A stretch of DNA of 64,000 nucleotides from Marchantia polymorpha subsp. ruderalis (Eukaryota; Streptophyta; Marchantiopsida; Marchantiales; Marchantiaceae): contig AP031353.1 in the NCBI GenBank assembly GCA_037833965.1, forward strand, positions 7,132,501 through 7,196,500. Direction: 5' to 3'. This document shows positions 24,159-36,900 of the stretch, piece by piece. The translations under genes and the position numbers were made by a program. A model generated the notes under the pieces. It was not told the origin of the DNA and did no database searches. It saw only the letters and a program-made list of their open reading frames with translations. The number at the start of each line of letters is the position of its first letter. Within the stretch, counting starts at the first letter, position 1.

Positions 24159-25528
24159 ATCCAACCCCAAAAGTCATTCACACGCAAAAGGTGTTATCCT
24201 CTGCTTTTCGTTTCAAGTTCAGAACAAGGGCCCAGTCTCAGTCATATGTCATACAAAATCACGGAATCAGGACACGGGGACCGACCTCCGTAAATTCTCT
24301 CATCGCTCGAAAATCTTGAGCCTGTTAGAGAGTCTACACAACCACTCGAATGCCGCCTTCTATCCTCTCAATCTCGTCGGCGCACTCTCTCAACGCAAGG
24401 CTCGAGGTTCTCAATCGCCCAGTGCGACTTGGGCTTGACTCCCGCACAGACTCCAGCCGTTCTGCCCGCCCTCGTCGTCGTCGAGGGTTTCTTCAGCGCT
24501 CACAACTTCCTTCTAACTTCTGACACGTTACGGGCCATTGTCCACCCGCCCGCCGCGGTTACCGTTATCGACGACGACAATTCGAATCGAAGGGCGCCAC
24601 CAGGTAGTTAGGCAGAACCAAGTCAAGCAGTAGTATAGAATTGCCTTGTGGGGCCAGTCCTTTGTTTCTTCCTTGCAATCTTTGATGCTGTTTCCTTTTT
24701 AGTTGATTGTACGCATGTCAATGATTTCTTAGTGTTGGCAATTTAACATCATAAGCTATAAGACAAAAGTCGAGGATTTTCATGAAAAGCACGTGAGTAC
24801 ACAATTTCACGTGGGTATGAAATGGCTAACCTCGTTGTGACACATGCACTCCAGTATGTCCAAACTGTGTACAAACAATTAGTGTTTTAACCGCCGAATG
24901 ATCAGTTATAGCCATAACCGAACGCTGCATTTGGGTTGCTCACCGCCTTGCCATTGCCAAACATCCGTCATGCGGAGATCCTCATGTATAATCTAGAACA
25001 TGCTTGTATATTCCAAGAACAGCTGTATAATGATAAGAACATAATGCCATTCTTTCTTGCCCTTTACACCCGGAGTGACAGAATTTTCAGGTAAGACCAT
25101 GAAGGACCACCTGTCAGAGTTAGAGAAGTCTTGCTTCCTGTGTTTGCAGATTGGCAGCTCAATGTGCAATTGATGCACCAATTACGCTCTGTTTCATGCA
25201 TCCTCGTAACGTCGTCTTCGGTGTCCATTGCACGAGCTTCCTTCTAAGCCTCGGAGAGGGAGTGTCGACTCAAAAAGCATCAGAAACCTGAGCTCTAATT
25301 GAGCTGGACTGTCCTCGGGCTTCTGAAGGTGGAAGAGAGAAGCTCTTCAAGCGGCAATTCAGAAATGCCTGAGAAATGCTGATGCCTGCTCTGAGTGATG
25401 GCGCAGCTGAGAGCTCCCGATGAACTTCTGGCTTCCTCAGCAACTTCAAGATGGAGGGAACACATCCGACTTATGTATACTCCCAAGCTCAAGATGTATC
25501 TCTGTGGACGAGTGGCACCTAATTATGA
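24159..25528. other. Intergenic DNA between the MBL-fold gene and the P450 remnant
   Basis: The left 450 bp are moderately GC-rich and probably hold the promoter and 5' UTR of the MBL-fold gene. The rest is AT-rich. Short ORFs such as 23929-24438 plus and 24993-25181 minus show no domain. Confidence 0.45.
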
Positions 25529-27632
25529 TTGATTTTGGTGGCCATAATCTCAGCCTGGCTCTTTGTGAAGTGGCTATTTTCTTCAGTGAATTGCACTTTG
25601 CCATTTTCACCTGGTCGACTTGGACTAACTTTCGTTGGAGACACAATGGGCTTTTTCACGGCTATCCGAAATGATTCTTTGCGGCAATGTTGGAGGAGAA
25701 AATTGTTAAGTACGGGACTATGTTCAAATTCAATGTTATAGGTGAGACGGCAGTGGCAACGGATCCGCCCAAAGGAAAAAGATTTCTCGTTTACAACGAA
25801 CACGGCCTCTTCCAAAGCGCACGGCCTGATCCTCCTGTCAGGCTTACCCTAAGCATGTGTTGATAGTGAAGTCTGGTGACGCCTACAGGGTCTCCAGATG
25901 ACATTCGGTGAAAAGGTTTATGTCCCGAGAATCAGCTCTAAGTTAAGTGGCCAAGATGGATCTGAACTGTCTCAAACATGCGTATAAAAACTGGATTTCT
26001 GGAGAAATAGAACATGAGATCAACACTTTTCAAGTTACCAAGCGTTGTGCCTTTGCATGAGATGTTCGAATGAGATTAACTGAGCCAGAGGAGCTTGAAG
26101 CCTTTTAGCACTCTCTTAATTTGTGGGGTCCAGGAGGGCTTGCGATAACAATGGCAAGCGCTCTGTGGTAAGCACTTGCCAAAGCCCTTAATTTGCCAGG
26201 ATGTGCTTACAACAGAGCATGTGTCAGGCGAGATCTGTCATGGGTGCGAAACCTTTGATCCATTTCAAGCTGAGAGGGAAGCACTGCTCCTGATAAGACC
26301 TGCTCTCCCTTCTGCTCACGGAGAAAGATGACCACGGTCATATGAACACAGACGAAGAGATGGTGGACAATCTGTTTTTACCTCTCCTGGCATCCCATGA
26401 TACCACTGCTTCCGTCCTCACCTTTACGATCGATGCTGTTGGAATATGTCCCCATATTTACGATAAGCTAATAAGAAGTTGGTGTAATCGATATCTATGA
26501 TTGCATCAGTTTTCACTGGTGGGTGGGAACACCCTCTATCGGAATTACATATGATCTGATTTACTGTTTAAAACTAATTTGTATGTGGATAAGTCTCCTT
26601 GGATGCTCGTCTATTGACGTCAAATATGTGCCCCAGGACTTAGGTCAGATGATGAGAATTTGCAAGGTTTTAGACTCCTGCGGTTATCGAACGCTGGGGT
26701 CGGATCTGGTCTAATGGTGTTTATTTTGGTAATGGAAAAATAGATGCTGAACAAGGAGGTGAGTGCAGAGCACACCGGTGTTCTGCGGAAAGGTGTGAAA
26801 ACCAAGAAAGGCTGCAAGTAGAAGATTTGCGCAAGATGAAGCATATATGGTTATTCAGGAAGTAATACGTCTGTATCCTCGGGTCGTCATTTGCTTCCGC
26901 AGAACCACTGAAGATGTTGAGAACCAGGGCTACACCATTCCGAAAGGATGGAAGGTACACGTACTAACAAAAAGACTGTTGAGGGTTTCTTATTCTTGCG
27001 GCTATAGTTGTTTATGGATAGGAGATTGCAGTGTTTTTCCAAGACGCATCAGACTTGAAGACTGCTCGAGTAGGTTCAAGTCCGATCCTGTACTCTGATC
27101 ATAAATAGGGTGAGTTAAGAGCGGCAGAACAGTCTTGAATCCGTCACTGCACCAGCAAATTTGTCAAGTTGTAACAGACACAAAGTACAGCACAAAGACA
27201 ATGGATACAGTGCTTCAATACTCGATGGCAGAATCTGTATAAGGAAAAAAATAGGAAGGGCGATGCTTCCCGTATTTATTTGTTAACTGTTTACGGGAGG
27301 TATGGTTGGCAGAGAAGCCACACCAGAGCCCTGCTTTCTTCGAAAAGTCATTTGAATTCGACCCATCCAGATTTGAGAACGGGAGTCCGTACACTTACAC
27401 GTACCCACCGTTCGGATCCGGGGCACGGAGCTGTCCAGGCAAGGAGGTGGCGAAGCTGCAGGTGCTCTTGTTCATGCATCGTATTGTGACGAATTTCCGG
27501 TGGACCCTGGTTCATCTCAAGAAGAGATTTTTTTTGGGCTCCAATTCCTCGCACGCCCAAGGGAACTCCGGTCATGGTCTCCCGATGCAGGAAGTCTTAG
27601 TCGAGCTCCACATATCAACTGGCCATGCATGA
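25529..27632 (+). pseudogene. Decayed cytochrome P450 (CYP85-clan-like)
   Basis: P450 landmarks occur in the right order on the plus strand. A hydrophobic anchor and the start of the fold (LPFSPGRLGLTFVGDTMGFF) lie near 25530-25665, followed by KIVKYGTMFKFNVIGETAV near 25690. The I-helix region DEEMVDNLFLPLLASHDTTAS is near 26355-26420, the K-helix ExxR within MVIQEVIRLYP near 26845, and the heme loop PFGSGARSCPGKE near 27410, ending about 27630. The CPG heme Cys is intact and the pattern resembles CYP716/CYP85-clan enzymes. The gene is broken: the frame shifts near 25670 between GFFTAIRN and the continuation AAMLEEKI, and again near 26845 just before VIQEVIR. A third slip is likely at the T-run near 27528, and in-frame stops lie between the anchor and the I-helix. 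I could not find an in-frame ATG at the start. Confidence 0.75.
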
Positions 27633-28738
27633 CAAACCTCTGAAAATTTTTTCTCTTGATTTCATATGGATGAAACACAGTCATTATTGCATATTATCTT
27701 GTAGTTTGTAATAACCCACCAAAGGCTAAAATTGTAGTATAGCAGCAAAAAGGTCGAGTTACAGGACCAGAGGTAACACACAAAGTACAAAGTGTCACGT
27801 TTAACAGACTATTGAAGAGTTTGAATTCTTAGGCGATTGTCACATGTGCTCAACTCGGAGGTCACTCGTAGGACTCACATTGCAGCGTAGTTCACCCCAA
27901 CACACACCTGAAACTGGAAAAGCACAACTAAGAGGTCGATTAGGAACTCTACTTAAGATTTCAGGGGGAAAGTTTCTCACGAGTACATTCAGAGGCTCTG
28001 CAGGTAGTGACTCCCAACTCCGGCTTTTACAACCCTTCCACTAGTTTCTGTTAGCGCAGAGCACCCGGGTTGGACTTCATACTTCGGATGCGGTATCTTC
28101 ATCAAACCGAAGTCACTCACACACGGTGAACAACCCACTCAACTCACAAAACGCGCAGAGAATATAGGTCCGAATTGAGAAACTCAACTGAGAAAAGATC
28201 CAGTGGCACACCATAACAGTCTATTGACGAGTTTGAATTCTCAGGCACTAGTCATTTCCAGAAATACTGTAGAGGCTAGCCCCGAGGGCTTCTTCTACAG
28301 CGTAACCTGAATTACAACCAAGGCTTAGTCGAAGTAACAAAACTTCACTTTGGCATTCAGGGGAAATATCCCAAAGGAGTACAAACAGGAACAATCACCC
28401 GAAGGTGTAAGGACGAACTGCTCAAGTATCTAACCAGTTACTAGCTCTGAGCATTCAGCAATCACCCGCAGGTGTAGATCCAAACTGCTCAAGTATCTAA
28501 CTAGTACACTAGCTCTGAACATTCGGCCGAAGGCCTTCAGTTACAAAATGCGGTATCTTCGTCAAGCTGTAGCTCCTCTTGCGCGGTGACAGAACTAAGG
28601 ACACAAACACGCAGAGAGAATGAGTTCCTGATCTGCACTTCCGAAACTGGAACAATCCCAAGGCAAGACGCCTTGAACTACTTTATACCCTCTGAGATCC
28701 TAACTAACACTCTACACTATACTACACTACACTGCATG

Positions 28739-29520
28739 TCATCTACTATGTCTCCTGCGCGATGGACTACCGTGCACTAACTCACCACCCGACCAGTCCT
28801 CGGCTCTACTGCGCAATCCCAGCCGCCGTAACACCGCTGTCACCTCTGCCTCGAGGTTCGCAATGGCGTCTCGCGACCTCGTCAGGTAAGCGTCAAACCT
28901 CTTCGCGACCCGCCGCCGACTCCGACTATCACCCGACATCAATTCCGCTCCACGAATCTCTAATCCGCGTAGTGTGATTTTCTCCTACGCAGCCTCTTCC
29001 AAGTGAGTGTAACCTTTGAGACAGTGGTTCACTCGCTCTGCCAACTCTTCCCGCGTGCGATCATCCTCACGCCGGCGATGGACTTCAACCTCTACCAGCT
29101 GCAGCTCTGCCTCCGCACGCTACGCTCTCAATTCGCCGCACTGCGATTGCAGGTGACGAATTAACTCTTCATCGGCTTGACGTGCCCTCTGACACTGCTC
29201 TAGTAACCGTGTCTGTCGCACGAGCTCCTTTGACAAGATGCGATTCTAAGCTTGCTCAGAATCGAGATCCTCCGCGAGCTTCTTTCGCTGCTTCACCAAT
29301 TCCTTCTTCGCTTCCTCGAGCTTCTCTTCCTGCATCTTGTGGACCGCCTTCTGCACCTTCCGCGAAATGACCAGTTGTCCACGCAGGGCGTCGTTCTTCA
29401 ACCGCAGGTCCTTGATGGTCTCGTCCAAGGAAGCCAACGAGCTACTGGTCCTGACCTTGGTGCGCGTTCGCCTGCGCACCAATTCGACGTAGGACCCAGG
29501 ATGGCGGGGATCAGCATACT
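28739..29520 (-). pseudogene. C-terminal remnant of the LTR ORF, oldest layer
   Basis: The minus strand encodes coiled-coil sequence similar to the end of the 1049-codon LTR ORF. One segment has VELVRRRTRTKV (29246-29520) and another has SGDSRSRRRVAK and LGLRSRAEDW (28739-28942). A TAG near 29248 replaces a Gln codon of the younger copies and the frame is lost between the two segments, so this copy is dead. The upstream half lies at 62744-64000. Confidence 0.75.
29516..29520. repeat. Target-site duplication ATACT, left copy
   Basis: ATACT directly precedes the solo LTR terminus TGTAATAACCC. The same five bases follow the other terminus at 62739-62743. Confidence 0.85.
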
Positions 29521-30532
29521 TGTAATAACCCACTAAAGGCTAAAACTGCAATATAGTGGTAGAAAGGTCGAACCCACAGGGACAGAGGAACACACAGGGT
29601 ACAAAGTGTCACGTTTTAACAGACTATTGAGGAGTTTGAATTCTCAGGCAACTGTCACTCCCAGAAATACTGCAAGTGTCCACTCGGAGCGCACTCGGAG
29701 GTCGCACAGTGCAGCGTAACACACACACACACACACACCTGAAACTACAGAAACACAACCCAGAGATCCGTTAGGACCTCTACTTCAAGATTTCAGGGGG
29801 GAAGTCTCTCACGAGCACACTCGGCAAAGCTGCGGGCAGTGACTTCCAAGTCCGGCTTTTACAACGCTTCCACTAGCTTGCTGCTAGTGTAGGAAACCCG
29901 GTTTGGACTACCTACTTCGGATCGAAGTCACTCATACGCGGTGAACAACACTCTCAACTCACAAAACGCGCAGAGAACACAGGTCCGCACTGAAGGACTC
30001 ACTGTGAAACATTCCAGTAACACAACAACAGTCTATTGAAGAGTTTGAATTCTCAGGCACTTGTCATTCCCAGAAATACTACAGGGGTTACCCTCAAGGC
30101 ACCTGCTGCAGCGTAACCTGAATTTACAACCAAGGCTTACACGAAGTAGCAAAACTTCACTTTGGCATTCAGGGGAAAAATCCCAAGGAGTACAATCAGA
30201 AAGAAACACTCGAAGGTGTAGGGGCGAAACTGTTCAAGTATCTAACTAGTCACTGGCTCTGAGCATCGGCAGTCACCCGCAGGTGCAGATCCGAACTACT
30301 CAAGTCTCTAACCAATGTACTAGCTCTGAACATTCGGCCGAAGGCCTTCAGCTACAAAATGCGGAACGCTAAGTTGTAACTCCTCCTGCGTGGTGACAGA
30401 ACTCAAGGACACAAACACGCAAAGGAAATGGGTTCCTGATCTATACTTCTGAGTTTGGGAAAGAACCCCAGGCAAAACGCCTGGAACTATTTTATACCTT
30501 CTAAGTCCTACCTAGCACTACACTGTACTACG

Positions 30533-32674
30533 CTACACGCCTGCACGGAACCACGCTACACTACACTCCGCGGAACCTGTACTACGTCTCCTGCGCGGCC
30601 GACTACCGCGCACTAACTCCCTACCCTGCCACTCTTCCGCTCGACTGCGCAGTCCCAACCGCTGCAACGCCGCGGACACCTCCCCCTCGAGGGCGGACAT
30701 GGTATCCTGTGCCTTCGACAGAAAGGCCTCGAGCTTCTTCGCTACCTTCCGCCGACTCCTACTGTCGCCTGACAACAACCCGGCTGCGCGCAATTCAAAC
30801 TCACGCAGTGTGAGTTTCTCCTGCGCCTTCACTTCCCAGTGGGCGTAGCCCTTGAGACAGTGGGCGACTCGCCTCGCCGTCTCCACCTTCGTGCGATCCG
30901 CCTCCTTCCTGCGATCCTCTTCGATTAGCACTAATTGCGATTCGGCTTCAGCACGTTGCGCTCTCAATTCGCCACACTCTGATTGTAACCTGCGGATTAA
31001 TTCTTCATCCGCCTGCCGTGCGAACTGACATTGTTCCAACAACCGCGTCTGTCGCACGAGCTCCTCTGACAAAATCCGATTCTGGGCCTGCTCAGAATCG
31101 AGTGCTTCCTTGACCTTCACCTGCTCCTTGGTGAGCTCGCCCAGTTTCTCATCCTTCATCTTCTCGGAGTGCTTGTAGAATTTCTGATTAAGCTTGTACT
31201 GACCCCACAAGCACTCATGCTTCTCCTTCAAGTCCCTCAACTCCTGGTCCACTCTAGCTAATAGCTTGCTGGTGTGGACTTTAGTGCGAGTCCGCCTGCG
31301 CACTAACTCGATGTAAGATCCCGGCTGGAGTGGGTCGGCGTATTTATCGACCTTGCGATCCAAGTACCGCAGCAACGGAATCACCTGCTCAGAGAGCGCC
31401 GCCGCCGGCGCTCCAACAATTTCCTCCTCCTCCTCCTCGGTGTCTTCTGCTCCTGACATTTCTTCCGTGGAGCCTCCGTCGTCATCCTCCGAGTGGAGAA
31501 TTTCAGTCGCCATTGATTGCGTCGGCGACTGCCCCGAGTGGGGCTGCACGTCCTCGACGTGTGCTGCCTGCGAAGGCACGGCCGCAGCCTCGCTGCTCGT
31601 CGCCAAAATGTCTAAGGCGGAAGGCGAATGTACCCGTGCGGCATCCCCGTCTCTCGCTGGTTGATTGCCTACCGCATTCTCTCTGTCGCCGTCGTCCGTC
31701 ACCGAAGGCGATAGAGCGGAGGGTGGCTGCGCGGGGTTGGATTGCGCATCGCGTATCGAGATTTCATCCCGCGGACAGTCACTCCGCTCCTCCGTCTGCT
31801 GCTCCCTCGATCGGTCCGTGGGGGCTGTGCCCGGCCCGTGCGCAGGCGCATTTGCCGGCGCCTTGTCCGTCGCAGGCGTAGCGCCGCGGACATCTATCGC
31901 CGAAGGCGACATGGCCGGGGGCCGCACGCCCGATGTTCCTTGGCCTATAGGCCCTACCGCCGAAGGCGCATCTATCGGCGGACTTCCCGCCGATGGTGCG
32001 GCCTCCGCACGCTCTCTGCTCGTATCTCCTCTGCTCGAAGGCCCTGGCGCCGAAGGCGCGAATTGCGGCGCGTGGTGCGCCGGAGGGTCTGGCCCCGAGG
32101 GCCGGTGTCTCGTAGGCGGTTCTTCCGCCGGCTCCTTCCCCTTCCTACGTTGGAACGGGGGTGATTCTTGCCTGTGCACAGGCGGCACGTGCGGAGGTGT
32201 TCTGTGCACAGGTGACCTGTGCACAGGCGAGCGCCTGTGCACAGGCGGACTGCTCCTTCCCACGCGTAAGCGTAGATCCACGTCCACTTGTGTTCGCCGG
32301 TCCGCGGAGGCTCGTCCGTCCGCGGAGGTTCGCCTGTGCGCAGACGGAACATCTGTCCGCATCGCACGTGGTAACTCCGGAGGCCCTTGGCCCGTAGGCG
32401 GCCTCTCTCCCGACGAGGTTGCAGCGTGGCCCGTTGCTCCTGCGGTCGTCCGCGCTTCCTCTCGCCTCTCTGGCGACGCACTTCCTATCTCTGTCGCAAT
32501 CGTCGCCGTGTCCGCACTGTCAGCTGGTAACACCAGTCTGCGTGCCTTCTGCTTCGGTCGGCTGTATGGCTCGCACAGCGGCCGCGGTCGAATGGGAGCA
32601 GAGGGTTCTTGATGCTGCTCCTCTTCAGACTCTTCCCTCCATCGCCGCTTCCGCGCCACTCGCGCTGCAGGAGT
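30533..32674 (-). pseudogene. LTR ORF of the solo LTR, C-terminal part, split by insertion
   Basis: About 710 codons in minus orientation, closely similar to the C-terminal two thirds of the 1049-codon ORF of the array LTRs. It includes the basic RKRRWREE segment, the Pro/Ser/Ala-rich middle, the acidic stretch and the final coiled coil. The N-terminal part is at 60497-61492. The two parts are in the same frame across the GGAGT target site, so this ORF was open (about 1045 codons) until the array inserted. One SPVHR unit is missing relative to the array copies. Confidence 0.8.
32670..32674. repeat. Target-site duplication GGAGT, left copy
   Basis: GGAGT directly precedes the array's first TGTGATACCCC; the matching GGAGT is at 60492-60496. 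A single pair flanks the whole five-part array. Confidence 0.92.
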
Positions 32675-33179
32675 TGTGATACCCCACTTTTGGCAATTTT
32701 GAGGAAATTAAAACATTTTTGAAAAACTGTACCCTGGCAGCATTGTAAATAGCCTTCGGTACATCAAAACAGAGTGAATCCGGAAGATCGCGGGGATTCT
32801 CGAGGGATCTTGTAGAATCTGGGATTTGGGGTGCAGTAGTAAGGTCAGGCACCACCCTCCCTGCGAGATCCGCAGTTAGGATCTCTACGGCGCAAGGCGC
32901 AAAACCCGCCTTCGGAGGTTGCGTCCGCGGCTGTAGGGAAACCCCCGTAATTAGGTAAACCCTCGGGCGCCTTGACCCAGTTGGGGTCCCGTTGGAAAGA
33001 GCTCGACGCGCTGATTCTAACAAGCCCAAGAACGCTTGGAACGGACGAGGACTTAGAGAGTTATCGCTACTGAAAGAAACGGAGGCGGTCGCCTACGGCG
33101 GAAGGAGTTCGCCACCGGCGCGAATTCCGCCTACGCGGAAGGGGGATTCAAGTTTTGTCCTATGCGCAGACGAAGGCGT

Positions 33180-33640
33180 TCGCCTGTGCACAGGCGAAGT
33201 AGGGTTAGGGAAGGCGCGAAGTCCGCCTACGCACAGGCGTACGCCTGTGCGCAGGCACTTCGGCGTCGGCGGAGAATCCGCCTTGGGCCCTAGAAATGCG
33301 CCTTGTGAGGTAGAAAGTGTACGGCGCCTTCCGCGCCAGCGCAGCGCCGCGTACGTCGGAAGAGCCGCCAGAATAATCCAACAGGTACGGACCGTGCGGA
33401 CGGCACGGGTGGATGCGCTCTTGGACGGACGGAGTTGCGGCGGCGGAAGCGCCGACGGAGAGACAAGGAACGGACAGACTGGACGGAGACGGCTGACCAC
33501 GGTCAACGCCTTCCGCGCCAGCGCAGCGCCGCGGACGGAATTCGCCTACGCACAGGCGAACGCCTGTGCACAGGAGGATGTTCAAGTTCCGCGCCGGCGG
33601 AGAATCCGCCGAGGCCCCTGCCTGCGCACAGGCAGGAGTT
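33180..33640. repeat. Cluster of short GC-rich palindromes in the LTR
   Basis: Repeated near-perfect palindromes of the form CGCCTGTGCACAGGCG (about 33181, 33230-33258, 33543-33575, 33620-33633), plus CGCC-TACG-GCG and CGCC-TTCG-GCG variants nearby. Transcripts would form small GC-clamped hairpins, some with UUCG-like loops. The same cluster occurs in LTR 2 and LTR 3 and, inverted, near 61780-62240. Confidence 0.8.
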
Positions 33641-33920
33641 GAATTTTTGTCCGACATGCGGACACACGCGTCAAGGCAGAAGGAGATTGGCCGAGGGGCG
33701 GTACGAACAAGTGTACCGCGCAAGGCGGAAAACTCGCCTTCGGCGCTACGCCCCCATGTCCGGAGGGTGACACGCTCGCGGAGTTCAAATCCGCCAATTC
33801 GAGCGTGAGAGTTTAATCGACGACGGCGGAGCGTGAAGCCGCGCGTGAGAGCGAAGACCGTTCTAGCGTACAGCCGGCGCGGCCATCAAGTGAGACGTTC
33901 TTCACGACCAAGAGCCGACC

Positions 33921-36900
33921 ATGACCTTCGACCGGGCGGCGGAGAACGTCCCATTCTTGAATTCGCGATTCCAATCTCTTGTGCGCGCTGCGCGCATCCA
34001 TCTGCTGGCTGCGGACCATTCTCGACGTCGTCACACAGGAGATTTCTTGTTGATTGAGGGAGAAGTGAGTGCGCGTGATTTGGAATTGAGAGCAATTAGA
34101 GTTTGCCGAGAGAGAAAGAAACGCGGACAGTGCGGAAGTAGAATGAGCGGGCGAGCGAACCCCAGGAACGCAATGACGAGACCGAGCAGATTGCGTATGG
34201 TGCCACTTCGCCTGCCGCAGAACGGGCTGCGCGCTTTCGAAGAGCGCTTAATAGCAAGAAAGCTCGATTTCTTGCTATGGGGATGGAATTACATCTGCGC
34301 GAATATGGTGCGCGAGTGGCTAGAGCCACAGGGACCACCCTCGCGCGGATTGCGTCCGCATGTTGATCGGTGGACAGTCCAAGATTGGGCGCAGGCGTTG
34401 GGAAGATGTGCTGGCATGCCAGGGCATCTCCTTTTCGACAGCGAGAGCATCAAGGTGACCAAGCAAGAAGAGGCGCAATTTGTGGAGCTGTTCAAGACCG
34501 GGAGGTCTACCAAGAATGGGTACAGGACCCGTGATTACAAAGATCGATTTCGCCGGACTTTGTCCGCGGCGCTGATGCAATTACTGCAGCCGCACCGCGC
34601 CTGCTACATCACATTGTGGCAGGTCTCTTTTGTGGAGTGCGTCATCGAGGGAACTCCCATTCACTGGGCGAGCATCCTGCACAGGGTGATGCGACAGCAC
34701 GCGTTTGAAGAGAAGGGGGGAACTCTAAACCATCTTTCTCCTTTCCTCATCAATTTCTATCGACAGCGGAATTGTTTGACAGCGGCGGAGCTTGAACATT
34801 TTCCGCCATTGTCCATCGACCATCCCGGGAAGTATGTGCGGGAGAACGAGGTCGATACTGACGCAGAGGAGTCCCCGACTTCTACCCCATCAAGACGGAG
34901 AGACGAAGGGAGACACACCTCTGCAGCGCGAGTGCCGCGGAAGCGGCGATGGAGGGAAGAGTCCGAAGAGGAGCAGCATCAAGAACCCTCTGCTCCCATT
35001 CGACCGCGGCCGCTGTGCGAGCCATACAGCCGGCCGAAGCAGAAGGCACGCAGACTGGTGTTGCCAGCTGACAGTGCAGACACGGCGACGATTGCGACGG
35101 AGATAGGAAGTGCGTCGCCAGAGAGGCGAGAGGAAGCGCGGACGACCGCAGGAGCAACGGGCCACGCTGCAACCTCGTCGGGAGAGAGGCCGCCTACGGG
35201 CCAGGGGCCTCCGGAGTTACCACGTGCGATGCGGACAGATGTTCCGTTTGCGCACAGGCGAACCTCCGCGGACGGACGAGCCTCCGCGGACCGGCGAACA
35301 CAAGTGGACGTGGATTTACGCTTACGCGTGGGAAGGAGCAGTCCGCCTGTGCACAGGCGCTCGCCTGTGCACAGGTCGCCTGTGCACAGGTCACCTGTGC
35401 ACAGAACACCTCCGCACGTGCCGCCTGTGCACAGGCAAGAATCACCCCCGTTCCAACGTAGGAAGGGGAAGGAGCCGGCGGAAGAACCGCCTACGAGACA
35501 CCGGCCCTCGGGGCCAGACCCTCCGGCGCACCACGCGCCGCAATTCGCGCCTTCGGCGCCAGGGCCTTCGAGCCGAGGGGATACGAGCAGAGAGCGTGCG
35601 GAGGCCGCACCATCGGCGGGAAGTACGCCGATAGATGCGCCTTCGGCGGTGGGGCCTATGGGCCAAGGAACATCGGGCGTGCGGCCCCCGGCCATGTCGC
35701 CTTCGGCGATAGATGTCCGCGGCGCTACGCCTGCGGCGGACAAGGCGCCGGCAAATGCGCCTGCGCACGGGCCGGGCACAGCCCCCACGGACCGATCAAG
35801 GGAGCAGCAGACGGAGGAGCGGAGTGACTGTCCGCGGGATGAATCGATGCGCGATGCGCAATCCAACCCCGCGCAGCCACCTTCCGCTCAATCGCCTTCG
35901 GCGACGGACGACAGAGACAGAGAGAATGCGGTAGGCAATCAACCAGCGAGCGACGGGGATGCCGCTCGGATACATTCGCCTTCCGCCTTAGACATTTTGG
36001 CGACGAGCAGCGAGGCTGCAGCCGTGCCTTCGCAGGCAGCACACGTCGACGACGTGCAGCCCCACTCGGGGCAGTCGCCGACGCAATCAATGGCGACTGA
36101 AATTCTCCACTCGGATGATGACGACGGAGGCTCCACGGAAGAAATGTCAGGAGCAGAAGACACCGAGGAGGAGGAGGAGGAAATTGTTGGAGCGCCGGCG
36201 GCGGCGCTCTCTGAGCAGGTGATTCCGTTGCTGCGGTACTTGGATCGCAAGGTCGATAAATACGCCGACCCACTCCAGCCGGGATCTTACATCGAGTTGG
36301 TGCGCAGGCGGACTCGCACTAAAGTCCACACCAGTAAGCTATTAGCTAGAGTGGACCAGGAGTTGAGGGACTTGAAGGAGAAGCATGAGTGCTTGTGGGG
36401 ACAGTACAAGCTTAATCAGAAATTCTACAAGCACTCCGAGAAGATGAAGGATGAGAAACTGGGCGAGCTCACCAAGGAGCAGGTGACGGTCAAGGCAGCA
36501 CTCAACTCTGAGCAGGCCCAGAATCGGATTTTGTCAGAGGAGCTCGTGCGACAGACGCGGTTGTTGGAACAATGTCAGCTCGCACGGCAGGCGGATGAAG
36601 AATTAATCCGCAGTTTGCAGTCAGAGTGTGGCGAATTGAGAGCGCAACGTGCTGAAGCCGAATCGCAATTAGTGACGATTGAAGAGGATCGCAGGAAGGA
36701 GGCGGATCGCACGAAGGTGGAGACGGCGAGGCGAGTCGCCCACTGTCTCAAGGGCTACGCCCACTGGGAAGTGAAGGCGCAGGAGAAACTCACACTGCGT
36801 GAGTTTGAATTGCGCGCAGCCGGGTTATTGTCAGGCGACAGTAGGAGTCGGCGGAAGGTAGCGAAGAAGCTCGAGGCCTTTCTGTCGAAGGCACAGGATA

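Larger units (their letters stand above)
27707..29520 (-). mobile_element. Oldest layer: degraded Ty3/gypsy LTR, left part
   Basis: Minus-strand relative of the 5.4-kb LTRs found further right. It begins with TGTAATAACCC, the complement of the LTR 3' terminus, about 75 bp after the P450 remnant. The 5 bases before it are TAGTT; the partner duplication would lie beyond the window. The R-U5-like part (27707-28735) carries the same internal duplications as the younger copies but is clearly diverged. It continues at 62744-64000 after the solo LTR that interrupts it. Confidence 0.85.
29521..32674 (-). mobile_element. Middle layer: minus-strand solo LTR, left part
   Basis: The 3' 3154 bp of a solo LTR in minus orientation, split by the array at 32675-60491. 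With the other part (60497-62738) it totals 5396 bp, close to the 5407-5409 bp of the array LTRs, and it is flanked by ATACT on both sides with no internal region. It holds the R-U5 part (29521-30532) with a CA repeat near 29720-29738, and the C-terminal two thirds of the LTR ORF. Confidence 0.9.

Noticed and set aside
31665..32612. Long plus-strand ORF (315 codons) opposite the solo LTR ORF, and similar 295-codon antisense ORFs in the array LTRs (34979-35866 and equivalents)
   Set aside because: They are antisense shadows. The palindromic GC-rich repeats lack stops on both strands, and the composition (runs of Ser/Gly/Cys-Ala-Gln) has no domain logic.
33180..33640. Regularly recurring palindromes as a possible CRISPR-like array
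   Set aside because: The units are short and imperfect, unevenly spaced and without uniform spacers; the host is a plant nucleus.
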